From NCBI GenBank assembly GCA_012728895.1, contig JAAYEG010000062.1, forward strand, positions 1 to 48,841: 48,841 nt of DNA. The letters are read 5' to 3'. Source of the DNA: Methanospirillum sp. (GTDB lineage: Archaea > Halobacteriota > Methanomicrobia > Methanomicrobiales > Methanospirillaceae). The notes below the pieces were generated by a model, which did not search any database, was not told where the DNA came from, and was given only the letters and a program-made list of their open reading frames with translations. Positions within the stretch are counted from its first letter, which is position 1. Each line of letters starts with the position of its first letter. Shown piece by piece: positions 26,144 through 33,951 of the stretch. Both the position numbers and the translations under genes were made by a program.

Positions 26144-27480
26144 TGGCCCTCAAGGCCCTCGACATCTACAAGCTCCTGCCCAAGAAGAACTGCAAGGAGT
26201 GCGGGGTGCCGACCTGCCTGACGTTCGCGATGAAGCTCGCCTCGGGCAAGGCCGACATCGAGCTCTGCCCGTACCTCGACGACGAGGCGAAAGCCGTGCT
26301 CGGCGCCTCGACCCGCCCCCCCATCCGGCTCGTGAAGGTCGGGGTCGGGGAGCGCTCGTTCAGGGTCGGCGACGAGTTCGTCTTCTACCGGCACGAGAAG
26401 ACGTTCTACCACCAGCCGGGGCTCGTCTTCCGGGTCTCGGACACCTGGGACGAGCCGACCATCACCGGCGTGGTCCACGAGGTCCGCGACTACAAGCTGA
26501 CCCGCGTCGGCCAGGACCTGGTCCTGAACGGGATCGCGATCGCGAACGACTCGGGCGACCCGGGAACGTTCGCCCGGGCGGTCGAGACCGTCGAGGCGAA
26601 CGCCAACCTCCCCGAGGTCCTGATCGCCGCGGAACCGGCGGCGCTCGAGGCGGCCCTCGTCCACTGCGGCTCGTTCCACCCGCTCCTGGACGGGGCGACG
26701 GCGGAGAACGCGGAGGCCGTCTGCGCGCTCGCGAAGAAGCACGGGGCCCCGCTCGTGGTCCGCGCGCCGGACTTCGAGCCTCTCGTCGCGCTCGTCCAGC
26801 GCTGCACCGCGCTCGGCGTCCAGGACATCCTCCTCGACCTGGACGCCCCGACCCCGGCCGAGTTCGTCAAGCGCTCCTCGGCCGTCCGGCAGCTCGCGAT
26901 CGCCCGGGCCGTGCCCGAGCTCGGCTACCCGGTCTACTACGACTGCTCCCGGGCTGGCGAGCTGGCGGGGGCCGCGCTCGCGCTCGGTATCCTGAAGTTC
27001 GGCTCGGTCCTGGTGACCGGCCCGCTCCCGCGCCCCGGGACGGTCGCCGCGCTCACCCTCCGGCAGAACATCTACACCGACCCCCAGAAGCCGATCCAGA
27101 TGACCCCCGGGCTGTACCGGGTCGGGAACCCCGGCCCGGAGGCCCCGGTGCTGCTGACCGTGAACTTCTCGCTCACCTTCTTCACGCTCCAGGGCTACCT
27201 CGAGGCGACCCGGGTCCCGTGCTTCATGCTGATCGTGGACACGGAGGGGCAGTCCGTCCTCACCGCGGTGGCGGCCGGCAAGCTCTCGGAGACGGTGGTC
27301 GCCGAGGCGCTCAAGACCTTCGAGGTGGCGGACGCGGTCAAGCACCGGACGGTGATCATCCCCGGGTACGCGGCCCCGCTCTCGGGGGCGATCGAGGACG
27401 CGACCGGGTGGAAGGTGATGGTCGGCCCGCGGGACGCGGCCGACATCGGCGGGTTCCTCGAGACAGAATGGAAGGGATAG
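26143..27480 (+). CDS. acsC: Corrinoid iron-sulfur protein, large subunit
   Basis: 445 residues. It binds cobalamin in its C-terminal domain and a low-potential [4Fe-4S] cluster in the N-terminal domain that reactivates oxidised cobalt. The cluster ligands are Cys17, Cys20, Cys25 and Cys42 in KKNCKECGVPTCLTF and ELCPYL, the spacing known from the acetogen protein. The middle TIM barrel contains PVYYDCSRAG and LPRPGTVAALTLRQNIY. The C-terminal cobalamin domain ends in VIIPGYAAPLSGAIED and VMVGPRDAADIGGFL. ATG 26,143 overlaps the acsD stop. The TAG stop is followed at once by the next start codon. Together with AcsD it forms the methyl carrier between a methyltransferase, ACS and probably the methionine synthase encoded two genes later. 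Confidence 0.93.
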   Translation: MALKALDIYKLLPKKNCKECGVPTCLTFAMKLASGKADIELCPYLDDEAKAVLGASTRPPIRLVKVGVGERSFRVGDEFVFYRHEKTFYHQPGLVFRVSDTWDEPTITGVVHEVRDYKLTRVGQDLVLNGIAIANDSGDPGTFARAVETVEANANLPEVLIAAEPAALEAALVHCGSFHPLLDGATAENAEAVCALAKKHGAPLVVRAPDFEPLVALVQRCTALGVQDILLDLDAPTPAEFVKRSSAVRQLAIARAVPELGYPVYYDCSRAGELAGAALALGILKFGSVLVTGPLPRPGTVAALTLRQNIYTDPQKPIQMTPGLYRVGNPGPEAPVLLTVNFSLTFFTLQGYLEATRVPCFMLIVDTEGQSVLTAVAAGKLSETVVAEALKTFEVADAVKHRTVIIPGYAAPLSGAIEDATGWKVMVGPRDAADIGGFLETEWKG

Positions 27481-29412
27481 ATGCCGGTCGTCACCTTCCT
27501 CCCGAGTTACCGCAAGATCGAGGTCACCGCCGGGACCACCGTCCTGGACGCGGCCCGGCGGGCCGGGCTCCAGATGAACGTGGTCTGCGGCGGCATCGGC
27601 AAGTGCGGCAAGTGCATCGTGTACGTGAAGTCCGGCCGGGTCGAGTTCGACCGGCAGAAGTACGGCCGGTTCTTCACGCCGGGCGAGCTCGGGCGCGGGG
27701 CCTGCCTGGCCTGCGTGACCGGCGTGGTCTCGGACATCGACGTGACCGTCCCCGAGGGCTCGCTGATCCAGGAGCAGAAGATCCTGATCGAGGGGCTCGA
27801 CATCACCACCGCGTTCCGCCCCTCGGTCCTGAAGTACCACGTCACCCTCTCGCCCCCGACCCTCGAGGACCCGTCCCCCGACCTGAACCGGCTCCTGGAC
27901 GCGATCCACCGGGCCCAAGGCCCCCCGCCCGAGAAGATCTTCGCGCCGCTCGGCGTGCTCAGGCGGATCCCGGAGATCCTCCGGTCGGCCGAGTGGGACG
28001 TGACCGCGACGGTCGGGCTCCAGCCCCCGGGCAAGTACTGGCTGCTGAACGTCGAGGCCGGCGACACCTCGGGCCGGCTCTTCGGGGCCTCGATCGACCT
28101 GGGCACGACCACGGTGGTGGCCTATGTCTGGGACCTCATCTCCGGGAAGGTGGCGGGGATCGCCTCGAACTACAACCGCCAGATCTCCTGCGGCGAGGAT
28201 ATCCTCTCCCGCGTCAACTTCGGCCGGAGGTCGGGTCTCACCAAGCTCCAGGCGCTCGCGGCCGAGTCGATCAACACCGCGATCACGAACGCGGCGAACC
28301 ACGCCAGGATAGACCGCGACGACATCTACGAGGTGATGGTGGCCGGCAACACGGTGATGACCCACATGCTGCTCGGGATCGACCCCGCCTACATCATCTC
28401 CGAGCCGTACGTCCCGGTGGTCCGCCGGTCGATCAACACGGCGGCCTCGAACCTGGACCTCTCGGTCGCCCCGACGGCCGGCGTCTTCGCGTTCCCGGCC
28501 GTCTCGGACTTTATCGGGGGCGACATCGTGGCGGACGTGCTCGCCTGCGGGATGGGGGCGAGCGACGAGGTCTCCCTGATGATCGACATCGGCACGAACT
28601 TCGAGGTGGTGCTCGGCAACAACGAGTGGATGTTCTCGTGCGCGGGGGCCGCGGGCCCGGCGCTCGAGGGCGGCGAGGTGCTCTTCGGGATGCGGGCGAA
28701 CCCCGGCGCGATCGAGCAGGTCACGGTCGACCCCGTGACGCTCCGGCCGGGCTGGAGGACCATCAACGGGATCAAGCCGAAGGGGATCTGCGGCTCGGGG
28801 CTGATCGACCTCCTCGCCGAGCTCCTCACCAGCTGCGTGATCGACCGGACCGGGATGATCGACACCACGATCGACCATCCACGCATCCGGCAGGGCGATC
28901 ACGCGGCGGAGTACGTGGTCGCGTTCGCGAACGAGGCCGGGATCGAGAAGGACCTGGTCGTGACCGAGAACGACGTCAAGTCCCTGATCATGTCCAAGGC
29001 CTCGGTGCTGGCGGCCTGCCAGGTACTGATGAACGTGGCCGGGATCACGCACTCGGAGATCGGGACGGTCTTCTTCTCGGGCGGGTTCGGGAACTATATC
29101 AACAAGCAGAACGCGATCACGATCGGCCTGATCCCCGAGGTCCCGCTCGACCGGATCAAGAACATCGGGAACGGGGCGATCAACGGCGCGAACATCGCCC
29201 TGATCAACCGCGACGAGCGGCGGACGCTCGACGTGATCGCGGACAACATCGCCTACGTGGAGCTGAACGCCGAGCCCTCGTTCATGGAGGAGTACACCTC
29301 GGCCTCGTTCCTGCCGCATACCGACCTCGGGCGGTTCCCCGGGGTCTCCGCGATGCTCAGCCAGTGCCGGATCCGGGCGCACGCGAACGGCATCCGGAAG
29401 ACGGAGGCCTGA
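27481..29412 (+). CDS. acsV: Reductive activator of corrinoid protein (RACo/AcsV-like)
   Basis: 643 residues. ATP-dependent activator that reduces Co(II) corrinoid back to Co(I). The N-terminal ferredoxin domain has Cys36, Cys42, Cys45 and a further pair at 75/78 (VVCGGIGKCGKCIV and GACLACV), fitting a [2Fe-2S] cluster. A linker is followed from about residue 200 by an ASKHA ATPase domain: GASIDLGTTTVVAYVWDL (phosphate 1), MIDIGTNFEVVLGN (phosphate 2 region), and IFFSGGFGNYINKQNA-like sequence near the end (here VFFSGGFGNYINKQN). This is the layout of RACo proteins of acetogens. ATG 27,481 directly follows the acsC stop. Its place in the operon supports reactivation of AcsCD as its task. Confidence 0.9.
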   Translation: MPVVTFLPSYRKIEVTAGTTVLDAARRAGLQMNVVCGGIGKCGKCIVYVKSGRVEFDRQKYGRFFTPGELGRGACLACVTGVVSDIDVTVPEGSLIQEQKILIEGLDITTAFRPSVLKYHVTLSPPTLEDPSPDLNRLLDAIHRAQGPPPEKIFAPLGVLRRIPEILRSAEWDVTATVGLQPPGKYWLLNVEAGDTSGRLFGASIDLGTTTVVAYVWDLISGKVAGIASNYNRQISCGEDILSRVNFGRRSGLTKLQALAAESINTAITNAANHARIDRDDIYEVMVAGNTVMTHMLLGIDPAYIISEPYVPVVRRSINTAASNLDLSVAPTAGVFAFPAVSDFIGGDIVADVLACGMGASDEVSLMIDIGTNFEVVLGNNEWMFSCAGAAGPALEGGEVLFGMRANPGAIEQVTVDPVTLRPGWRTINGIKPKGICGSGLIDLLAELLTSCVIDRTGMIDTTIDHPRIRQGDHAAEYVVAFANEAGIEKDLVVTENDVKSLIMSKASVLAACQVLMNVAGITHSEIGTVFFSGGFGNYINKQNAITIGLIPEVPLDRIKNIGNGAINGANIALINRDERRTLDVIADNIAYVELNAEPSFMEEYTSASFLPHTDLGRFPGVSAMLSQCRIRAHANGIRKTEA

Positions 29413-29414
29413 CG

Positions 29415-30443
29415 ATGGCACGGTTCATCGCGCCGACCGCCGGCCGGGCCACCGGTGTCGGCGGGCTCCCGCACGCCGACCCGGCCCGGGCGGTGGACGG
29501 GGTGCTGGCGGCCTTCCCCGAGGTGCCGTACGGCCCGGGCCTCCCGAACCTGGGGCCGTGCGAGCAGATCGTCTGGAACGACGCCGCCGTCCTTCCCGGC
29601 CTGGAGGTGGTCGAGGGCCGGCTCGTGGTCGACCTGGAGGCCGACCACGCGGAGGCGATGGAGGAGGTCTACGTGGCCTTCGTCGAGAACGACGCGTCGG
29701 CGTTCGCGCCGACGCCCGGGACCTACTCGGGCCTCCTGGAGCTGGTCTCCCGCGACCTCTCCGGCGCCGTCCTGGTGAAGGGCCAGGTGACCGGCCCGGT
29801 CACCGTGGGGATGCAGGTGGTCGACCGGACCCGGCGCCCGGTTCTCTACGACGAGGGCTACGCGGACCTGCTCGGCAAGGCCCTCGCGCTCCGGGCCCGC
29901 GCAGTCGAGGGGGCGCTCGCGGCGACGGGCGCCCCGGAGACGCTCGTGGTCCTGAACGAGCCGTACTGGGCGAGCCTGGGGTCGACCGTGGTCCCGGTCC
30001 AGGACGAGACCGTCCGGGCCGCGGTCCAGGATATCGCGAGCCAGGTGGAGGGAGGGCTCGGGATCCACTGCTGCTCGAACACGGACTGGGGGTTCGTGAT
30101 GGACCTGGACCCGGCCGTGCTCTCGATCGACGCCCACCAGACGGCCCGGGAGTTCCTGCTCTACGCCGAGCAGGCGGCGGCGTTCCTGGAGCGCGGCGGG
30201 ATCGTGGCCTGGGGGATCGTGCCGGCCGACGCCCGGCTCTTCGCGGAAGAGACGGAGGGCACGCTCGCCAGGAGGATGGCCGCCGTCCGCGAGGGACTCG
30301 CCGAGTACGTCGACCCGGACCTGCTCGTCCGCCAGTCGCTCGTCACCCCGACCTGCGGGATCAAGTTCGCGACCGAGGAGGAGGCCGACCGGATCCAGAG
30401 GATCACGGCGGCGGTGGCCCGTGCCTGGCGGGAGGGGGCCTGA
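29415..30443 (+). CDS. Core methionine synthase, MesB-like (corrinoid-dependent)
   Basis: 342 residues, a single barrel corresponding to the C-terminal catalytic half of MetE, without the folate-binding N-terminal half. Zinc ligands are visible as His218 and Cys220 in LGIHCCSNTDW and Cys314 in TPTCGIKFAT; a glutamate ligand between them was not assigned. The N-terminus VGGLPHADPARAVD and the LVLNEPYWAS-like strand (LVVLNEPYWASLG) are typical. Folate-independent core methionine synthases are known as MesA to MesD; the MesB type is linked to methyl-corrinoid iron-sulfur protein. The position between the corrinoid activator and the CooC-type gene strongly suggests methyl transfer from methyl-AcsCD to homocysteine. 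The family subtype is inferred from context and has not been searched. The stop overlaps the next start. Confidence 0.78.
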   Translation: MARFIAPTAGRATGVGGLPHADPARAVDGVLAAFPEVPYGPGLPNLGPCEQIVWNDAAVLPGLEVVEGRLVVDLEADHAEAMEEVYVAFVENDASAFAPTPGTYSGLLELVSRDLSGAVLVKGQVTGPVTVGMQVVDRTRRPVLYDEGYADLLGKALALRARAVEGALAATGAPETLVVLNEPYWASLGSTVVPVQDETVRAAVQDIASQVEGGLGIHCCSNTDWGFVMDLDPAVLSIDAHQTAREFLLYAEQAAAFLERGGIVAWGIVPADARLFAEETEGTLARRMAAVREGLAEYVDPDLLVRQSLVTPTCGIKFATEEEADRIQRITAAVARAWREGA

Positions 30444-31198
30444 TGGCGCCCCCGTTCCGGGTCGCGCTCTCCGGCAAGGGGGGGACCGGCAAGACCACGA
30501 CGGCCGCGCTGCTGATCGACGCCCTGCGGCGGGCCGGCGAGACGCCGGTCCTGGCGGTCGACGCGGACCCGAACGCGAACCTGCACGAGGCGCTCGGGAT
30601 GGTCGTGACAGAGACGCTCGGGTCGATGCGCGAGGAGGCGTTCACCCGCTCGATCCCGGCGGGGATGTCGCGCCACGCCTACGTCCGGCTCCGGTTCCGC
30701 CAGGTGCTGGTCGAGGGCGAGGGGGTCGACCTGGTCGCGATGGGCCGGCCCGAGGGGACCGGCTGCTACTGCTTCTCGAACGACCTGCTCGCGGAGTGCC
30801 TGGCCGGCCTCCAGTCGGTCTACCCGTTCGTGGTGATCGACGCCGAGGCCGGGATGGAGCACATCGCCCGCGGGACGATCGGGGTCCCGGACGTTCTGCT
30901 GATCGTCTCGGACCCGGGCGCCCGCGGGATGCGTACGGCGACCCGGATCCGGGATATCGCGCTCTCGCTCGGGCTGCCGAAGGAGCGGATGTTCCTGGTC
31001 GTGAACCGGGTGCGGGCCGGGGCGGCCGACGTGGGGGGCGAGCCGGTGCCGCTGATCGTCGAGGTGCCGGCCGACCCGGCGGTCGAGGAGGCCGACCTGG
31101 CGGCCCGGCCGATCGTCTCGATCCCGGACGACAGCCCGGCGAGACTCGCGATCGAGGCGCTCGCCGCCCGGATCGTCGAGATGGCCCGGGGCCGCTGA
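30443..31198 (+). CDS. CooC/AcsF-type nickel-insertion ATPase
   Basis: 251 residues. Dimeric MinD-like P-loop ATPase that helps insert nickel into CODH or ACS. The deviant Walker A SGKGGTGKTTTAALL lies at about residues 8-22. VLAVDADPNANLHEALGM follows and contains the Asp of this family. A CYCFSNDLLAE stretch near residue 110 provides cysteines where CooC proteins bind metal between subunits. The switch and Walker B region is FVVIDAEAGMEHIARGT. Translational coupling to the upstream gene (TGATG) puts it in the acs operon. No CODH catalytic subunit is in the window, so its client here is most likely AcsB, with CODH encoded elsewhere. Confidence 0.88.
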   Translation: MAPPFRVALSGKGGTGKTTTAALLIDALRRAGETPVLAVDADPNANLHEALGMVVTETLGSMREEAFTRSIPAGMSRHAYVRLRFRQVLVEGEGVDLVAMGRPEGTGCYCFSNDLLAECLAGLQSVYPFVVIDAEAGMEHIARGTIGVPDVLLIVSDPGARGMRTATRIRDIALSLGLPKERMFLVVNRVRAGAADVGGEPVPLIVEVPADPAVEEADLAARPIVSIPDDSPARLAIEALAARIVEMARGR

Positions 31199-31212
31199 GG
31201 CGTCCTGGCCAC

Positions 31213-31223
31213 ACTACTTTTAT
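31213..31223 (+). promoter_or_regulatory. Probable TATA box of tRNA-Thr
   Basis: ctacttttatc lies about 35-45 bases before the mature tRNA 5' end, an acceptable distance for an archaeal tRNA promoter with a short leader. It sits just after the end of the acs operon. Confidence 0.45.
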
Positions 31224-31257
31224 CTGCCTCACGGCGAGATGTACTGGGGTTGGACGC

Positions 31258-31329
31258 GCCGTTGTGGCTTAGCGGTATAGCGGCTGATTCGTAATCAGCA
31301 GGTCGGGGGTTCGATTCCCTCCAACGGCT
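31258..31329 (+). tRNA. tRNA-Thr (CGT anticodon)
   Basis: A complete cloverleaf. The acceptor stem is GCCGTTG paired with CAACGGC, the D arm has GCTTAGCGGTATAGC, the anticodon stem is GCTGA/TCAGC with loop TTCGTAA (anticodon CGT), and the T arm is GGGGGTTCGATTCCCTC. The discriminator is T, as usual for archaeal threonine tRNA. CCA is not encoded. The last 18 bases recur downstream at 35,955 and 44,066, so the gene has probably served as an integration site. Confidence 0.95.
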
Positions 31330-31331
31330 CT
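31312..31331 (+). repeat. Direct repeat A: tRNA-Thr 3' end, candidate attachment site
   Basis: cgattccctccaacggct, running into tct, is the 3' end of the tRNA gene. It is repeated at 35,955-35,972 (18 identical bases) and 44,066-44,084 (19 identical bases). Archaeal integrases commonly recombine at such tRNA 3' ends and leave a direct repeat at each end of the inserted DNA. No integrase gene is visible in the window. Confidence 0.7.
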
Positions 31332-31670
31332 ATGGACAATTGTTTAACCATCTAATACAATTAAGCAATTTTATTTAACCATTTCACCTGCGTATGCTGC
31401 TGCACGCGGAAGTGCACGTCCATCAATGAATCCTGTCATCTATCCTTCGGCCCCGGTTGTCGATCATCCGAGTTCAGATACATGTTCTGCCGGTCACAGG
31501 CGGTGCGGAAGTATCGGGTACACAACCAGCGGCTGGAACGGGATACAGATAACGCATTCATCGCGCTCCCTGTCCGCCGCGGACCATGATCGGCGCCCCT
31601 CGGAAAGGATGATGTCGGAGGGGGGTGAACCCTCTTCGATCGAGATCCTCGATCACGGGGAAAGACACGG
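31332..31670. other. AT-rich gap downstream of tRNA-Thr
   Basis: No gene is seen. The first 60 bases are AT-rich and contain the direct repeat tttaaccat at 31,343-31,351 and 31,374-31,382, 31 bases apart or about three helical turns, with caatt and aattg motifs between them. This may be an operator, the tRNA terminator, or part of the left end of the inserted unit. The remainder is ordinary GC-rich sequence with no family match. Confidence 0.4.
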
Positions 31671-31673
31671 GTG

Positions 31674-33092
31674 ATGCGCGTGGACACGGTGGACGGACTC
31701 CAGGAACAGTTCGGCAGGATCCTCGACCTGCTTGATGATCGTGCGCCGCGGGGGCAGTCGGTCTCCGAGATCGCCCGGACGCTGGAGATGAGCCGGAACT
31801 CCGCGGCCAAGTATCTCGACATCCTCGCCGCAATCGGGTCCGTGCGGCTCGAGCGGTTCGGGCGCTCGAAGCTCTATCACTTGTCCTCCCATATCCCGTT
31901 CACGGATCTCTTCGATCGCCTGCCGAATGCGATCGTGATCCTGGACGGCGACCTGAAGGTCCTGATGGCGAATGCGAGCTTTCTCTCCACGCTTGGCATC
32001 CGCCAGGGTCGAACCCTGGTCGGCACCCCACTCCTCGACCTCGATCTCCCGGTCCTCGCCGAGGCAATGGTTCAGCGGAATATCGAGCGGATCCGCGATG
32101 GCAGCCAGCACCTCGAGATCATGGAACTGATCGACGAGAAGACGGACCGTATCTATTCTGTCGAGTTCGCGTCCGTGGTCTCGCCGGTGGCCGGGCCGGG
32201 GATCATGGTCAGCCTCCGGGATCTTACGGCGACCCGGAAGGCCGATACGGCACTCAGGAACGCGGAGCGGAAGGTCGCGACCCTCTTCGAGACGGTCCCT
32301 TCCGGGATCATTATCTTCGCTGCTGACGGCACCATCCTCAACGCGAACCCCGCGTCGCTCGCGATCCTCGGGCTCACGAGGTTCGAGCAGCTCTCGACCG
32401 TGAACGTATTCGCTCTCCCCTGCGTGCCGGCCACGCTCGAGGAGCTGATCGCGCGGGGACGCACGGCCGAGATCGAGCTGGCCTTCGCCTTCGACCGTCT
32501 GCGCGAGGAACGGGTGCTGACATCGAGGTCGGGGGTAGCCTACTTCAACGTCGTCTTCACGCCGATCCCCCGGGAGGGGGACGACCGACCGGACGAGTTC
32601 GCGATTCTCTTCAAGGACATCACCCGCGATCGGCAGGAACGAAAAGACCTGACATTCCGGGAGACGCGGTACCATGGTTTCTTCGAGGACATCTGCAACG
32701 GCGTCATCATCCTCGAGCGGACCGGTCCTGAAATGTTCATTTTCAAGGACCTGAACCGGGCGGCCGAAGGGTTCCTGAGGGTCAGAAAGGAGGACCTCGT
32801 TGGCAGGCCTGTTCTCGACGTCTTCCCCGATCTCGACAATCCCGCAAGCCAGATGATCGTCCAGCGGGTCCTCGAGACGGGAACGTCGGCGTTCCTCCCT
32901 CCGATCCGCTACCGAAAGGACCAGGATCTCTGGGTCTGGCATTATATCTTCACTCTCCCCTCGGGCGAGCTCGCCTCGTTCATGATTGAGATCTCGGGGG
33001 AGATGCGAACCGGCGCACACCCGTTCGCGACAGCGGATCATCCTCACCCGCCCGGGCTCCTTCCCGCCTCGAGCCCCGACCCTATCGCCTGA
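31674..33092 (+). CDS. Winged-helix/PAS-domain regulator
   Basis: 472 residues. The N-terminal 75 residues form a winged helix-turn-helix: SVSEIARTLEMSRNSAAKYL followed by GSVRLERFGRSKLYHL. Three PAS domains follow, opening near residues 80 (LFDRLPNAIVILDGDLKVLM), 205 (LFETVPSGIIIFAADGTILN) and 325 (FFEDICNGVIILERTG). No kinase, receiver or output domain follows, so the protein probably binds DNA itself and responds to a small ligand or redox state. Such HTH-PAS proteins are frequent in Methanomicrobiales. The start may be ATG 31,674 or GTG 31,671; the ribosome binding site is weak. It stands just before a three-gene alcohol/F420 redox cluster and is a likely regulator of it. Confidence 0.85.
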   Translation: MRVDTVDGLQEQFGRILDLLDDRAPRGQSVSEIARTLEMSRNSAAKYLDILAAIGSVRLERFGRSKLYHLSSHIPFTDLFDRLPNAIVILDGDLKVLMANASFLSTLGIRQGRTLVGTPLLDLDLPVLAEAMVQRNIERIRDGSQHLEIMELIDEKTDRIYSVEFASVVSPVAGPGIMVSLRDLTATRKADTALRNAERKVATLFETVPSGIIIFAADGTILNANPASLAILGLTRFEQLSTVNVFALPCVPATLEELIARGRTAEIELAFAFDRLREERVLTSRSGVAYFNVVFTPIPREGDDRPDEFAILFKDITRDRQERKDLTFRETRYHGFFEDICNGVIILERTGPEMFIFKDLNRAAEGFLRVRKEDLVGRPVLDVFPDLDNPASQMIVQRVLETGTSAFLPPIRYRKDQDLWVWHYIFTLPSGELASFMIEISGEMRTGAHPFATADHPHPPGLLPASSPDPIA

Positions 33093-33233
33093 ACGGCTGT
33101 ACAAATACATTCGCGGGGAGCCGACCGGGTGCCGTCGTCTATTTAAGTTCGCCCAATCGTTGCTCAGCAATAAACCGTGCCTTTATGGGTGATCCGTTTT
33201 TCAATTAATCAAGCGCCAGAAGCGAGGAACGGA

Positions 33234-33911
33234 ATGAAGGTAGCAGTGATTGGTGGAACCGGGGGACAGGGGCTCGGCATCGCTGCCCGGTTCGTGCAGG
33301 CGGGCCAGGACGTGATCATCGGGTCGCGCACGGTCGATAAGGCCGAAGCGGCCGTGGCGAAGGTCAAGGAACTGCTCCCGGTCGCGGAGAACGTCCGGGC
33401 CATGGCGAACCCGGACGCGGCCGAGGAGGCCGATGTCCTGGTCCTGACCGTGCCGCTCGCGGCGCAGAAGGACACGCTCGTCTCGATCAAGGAGGGGGCG
33501 GCAGGAAAACCCCTACTCGACGCGACGGGACCGCTCGAGTCGGCCATCGGCGGCTCGGCGACCAAGTGCCTGTACCTGCCCGAGGGGTCGGCCGCGCAGC
33601 GCGCGCAGGCCATCCTGCCGGACGCAAAGGTGATCTGCGCGTTCAACAACATCAGCCAGACCTGGTTCATGCAGCTTAACGAGGAGATCGACTGCGACTG
33701 CCTGATCTGCGGCGACGATAAGGACGCCAAGGCGCAGGTGACGCCGCTGATCGAGATGATCCCGGGCGTCCGGGTGATCGACTGCGGCGCTCTCGAGCGC
33801 GCAAGTATCATCGAGAAGATTACACCGCTGCTGATCGGCCTGAACATCCGGAACAAGTGCCAGTTCGGCGGCATCCGGATCACCGGCCTGGACAAGGGCC
33901 GCGTCTGCTAG
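33234..33911 (+). CDS. fno: F420:NADP+ oxidoreductase
   Basis: 225 residues. It moves hydride between F420H2 and NADP+. The N-terminus MKVAVIGGTGGQGLGIA is the nucleotide-binding Rossmann loop (GGTGGQG at residues 7-13), followed by IGSRTVDKA, whose Ser/Arg contact the NADP 2'-phosphate. The F420-binding and dimer parts are seen in ICAFNNISQTWFMQLNEEIDC-like sequence and in RVIDCGALERASIIEKITPL. ATG 33,234 has GAGGA eight bases upstream; an earlier in-frame GTG lacks a site. In methanogens that grow on secondary or primary alcohols this enzyme passes electrons from NADP-dependent alcohol dehydrogenase to F420. The two dehydrogenases encoded next fit this role. Confidence 0.9.
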   Translation: MKVAVIGGTGGQGLGIAARFVQAGQDVIIGSRTVDKAEAAVAKVKELLPVAENVRAMANPDAAEEADVLVLTVPLAAQKDTLVSIKEGAAGKPLLDATGPLESAIGGSATKCLYLPEGSAAQRAQAILPDAKVICAFNNISQTWFMQLNEEIDCDCLICGDDKDAKAQVTPLIEMIPGVRVIDCGALERASIIEKITPLLIGLNIRNKCQFGGIRITGLDKGRVC

Positions 33912-33951
33912 GACCACTACTCGACCACGACAGTACACGGAGGTATCAACC

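Noticed and set aside
25900-29421. A 1,173-residue minus-strand frame over the acs operon
   Set aside because: It has the same antisense composition, no start signal and no domain, and it covers acsD, acsC and acsV, whose motifs are clear.
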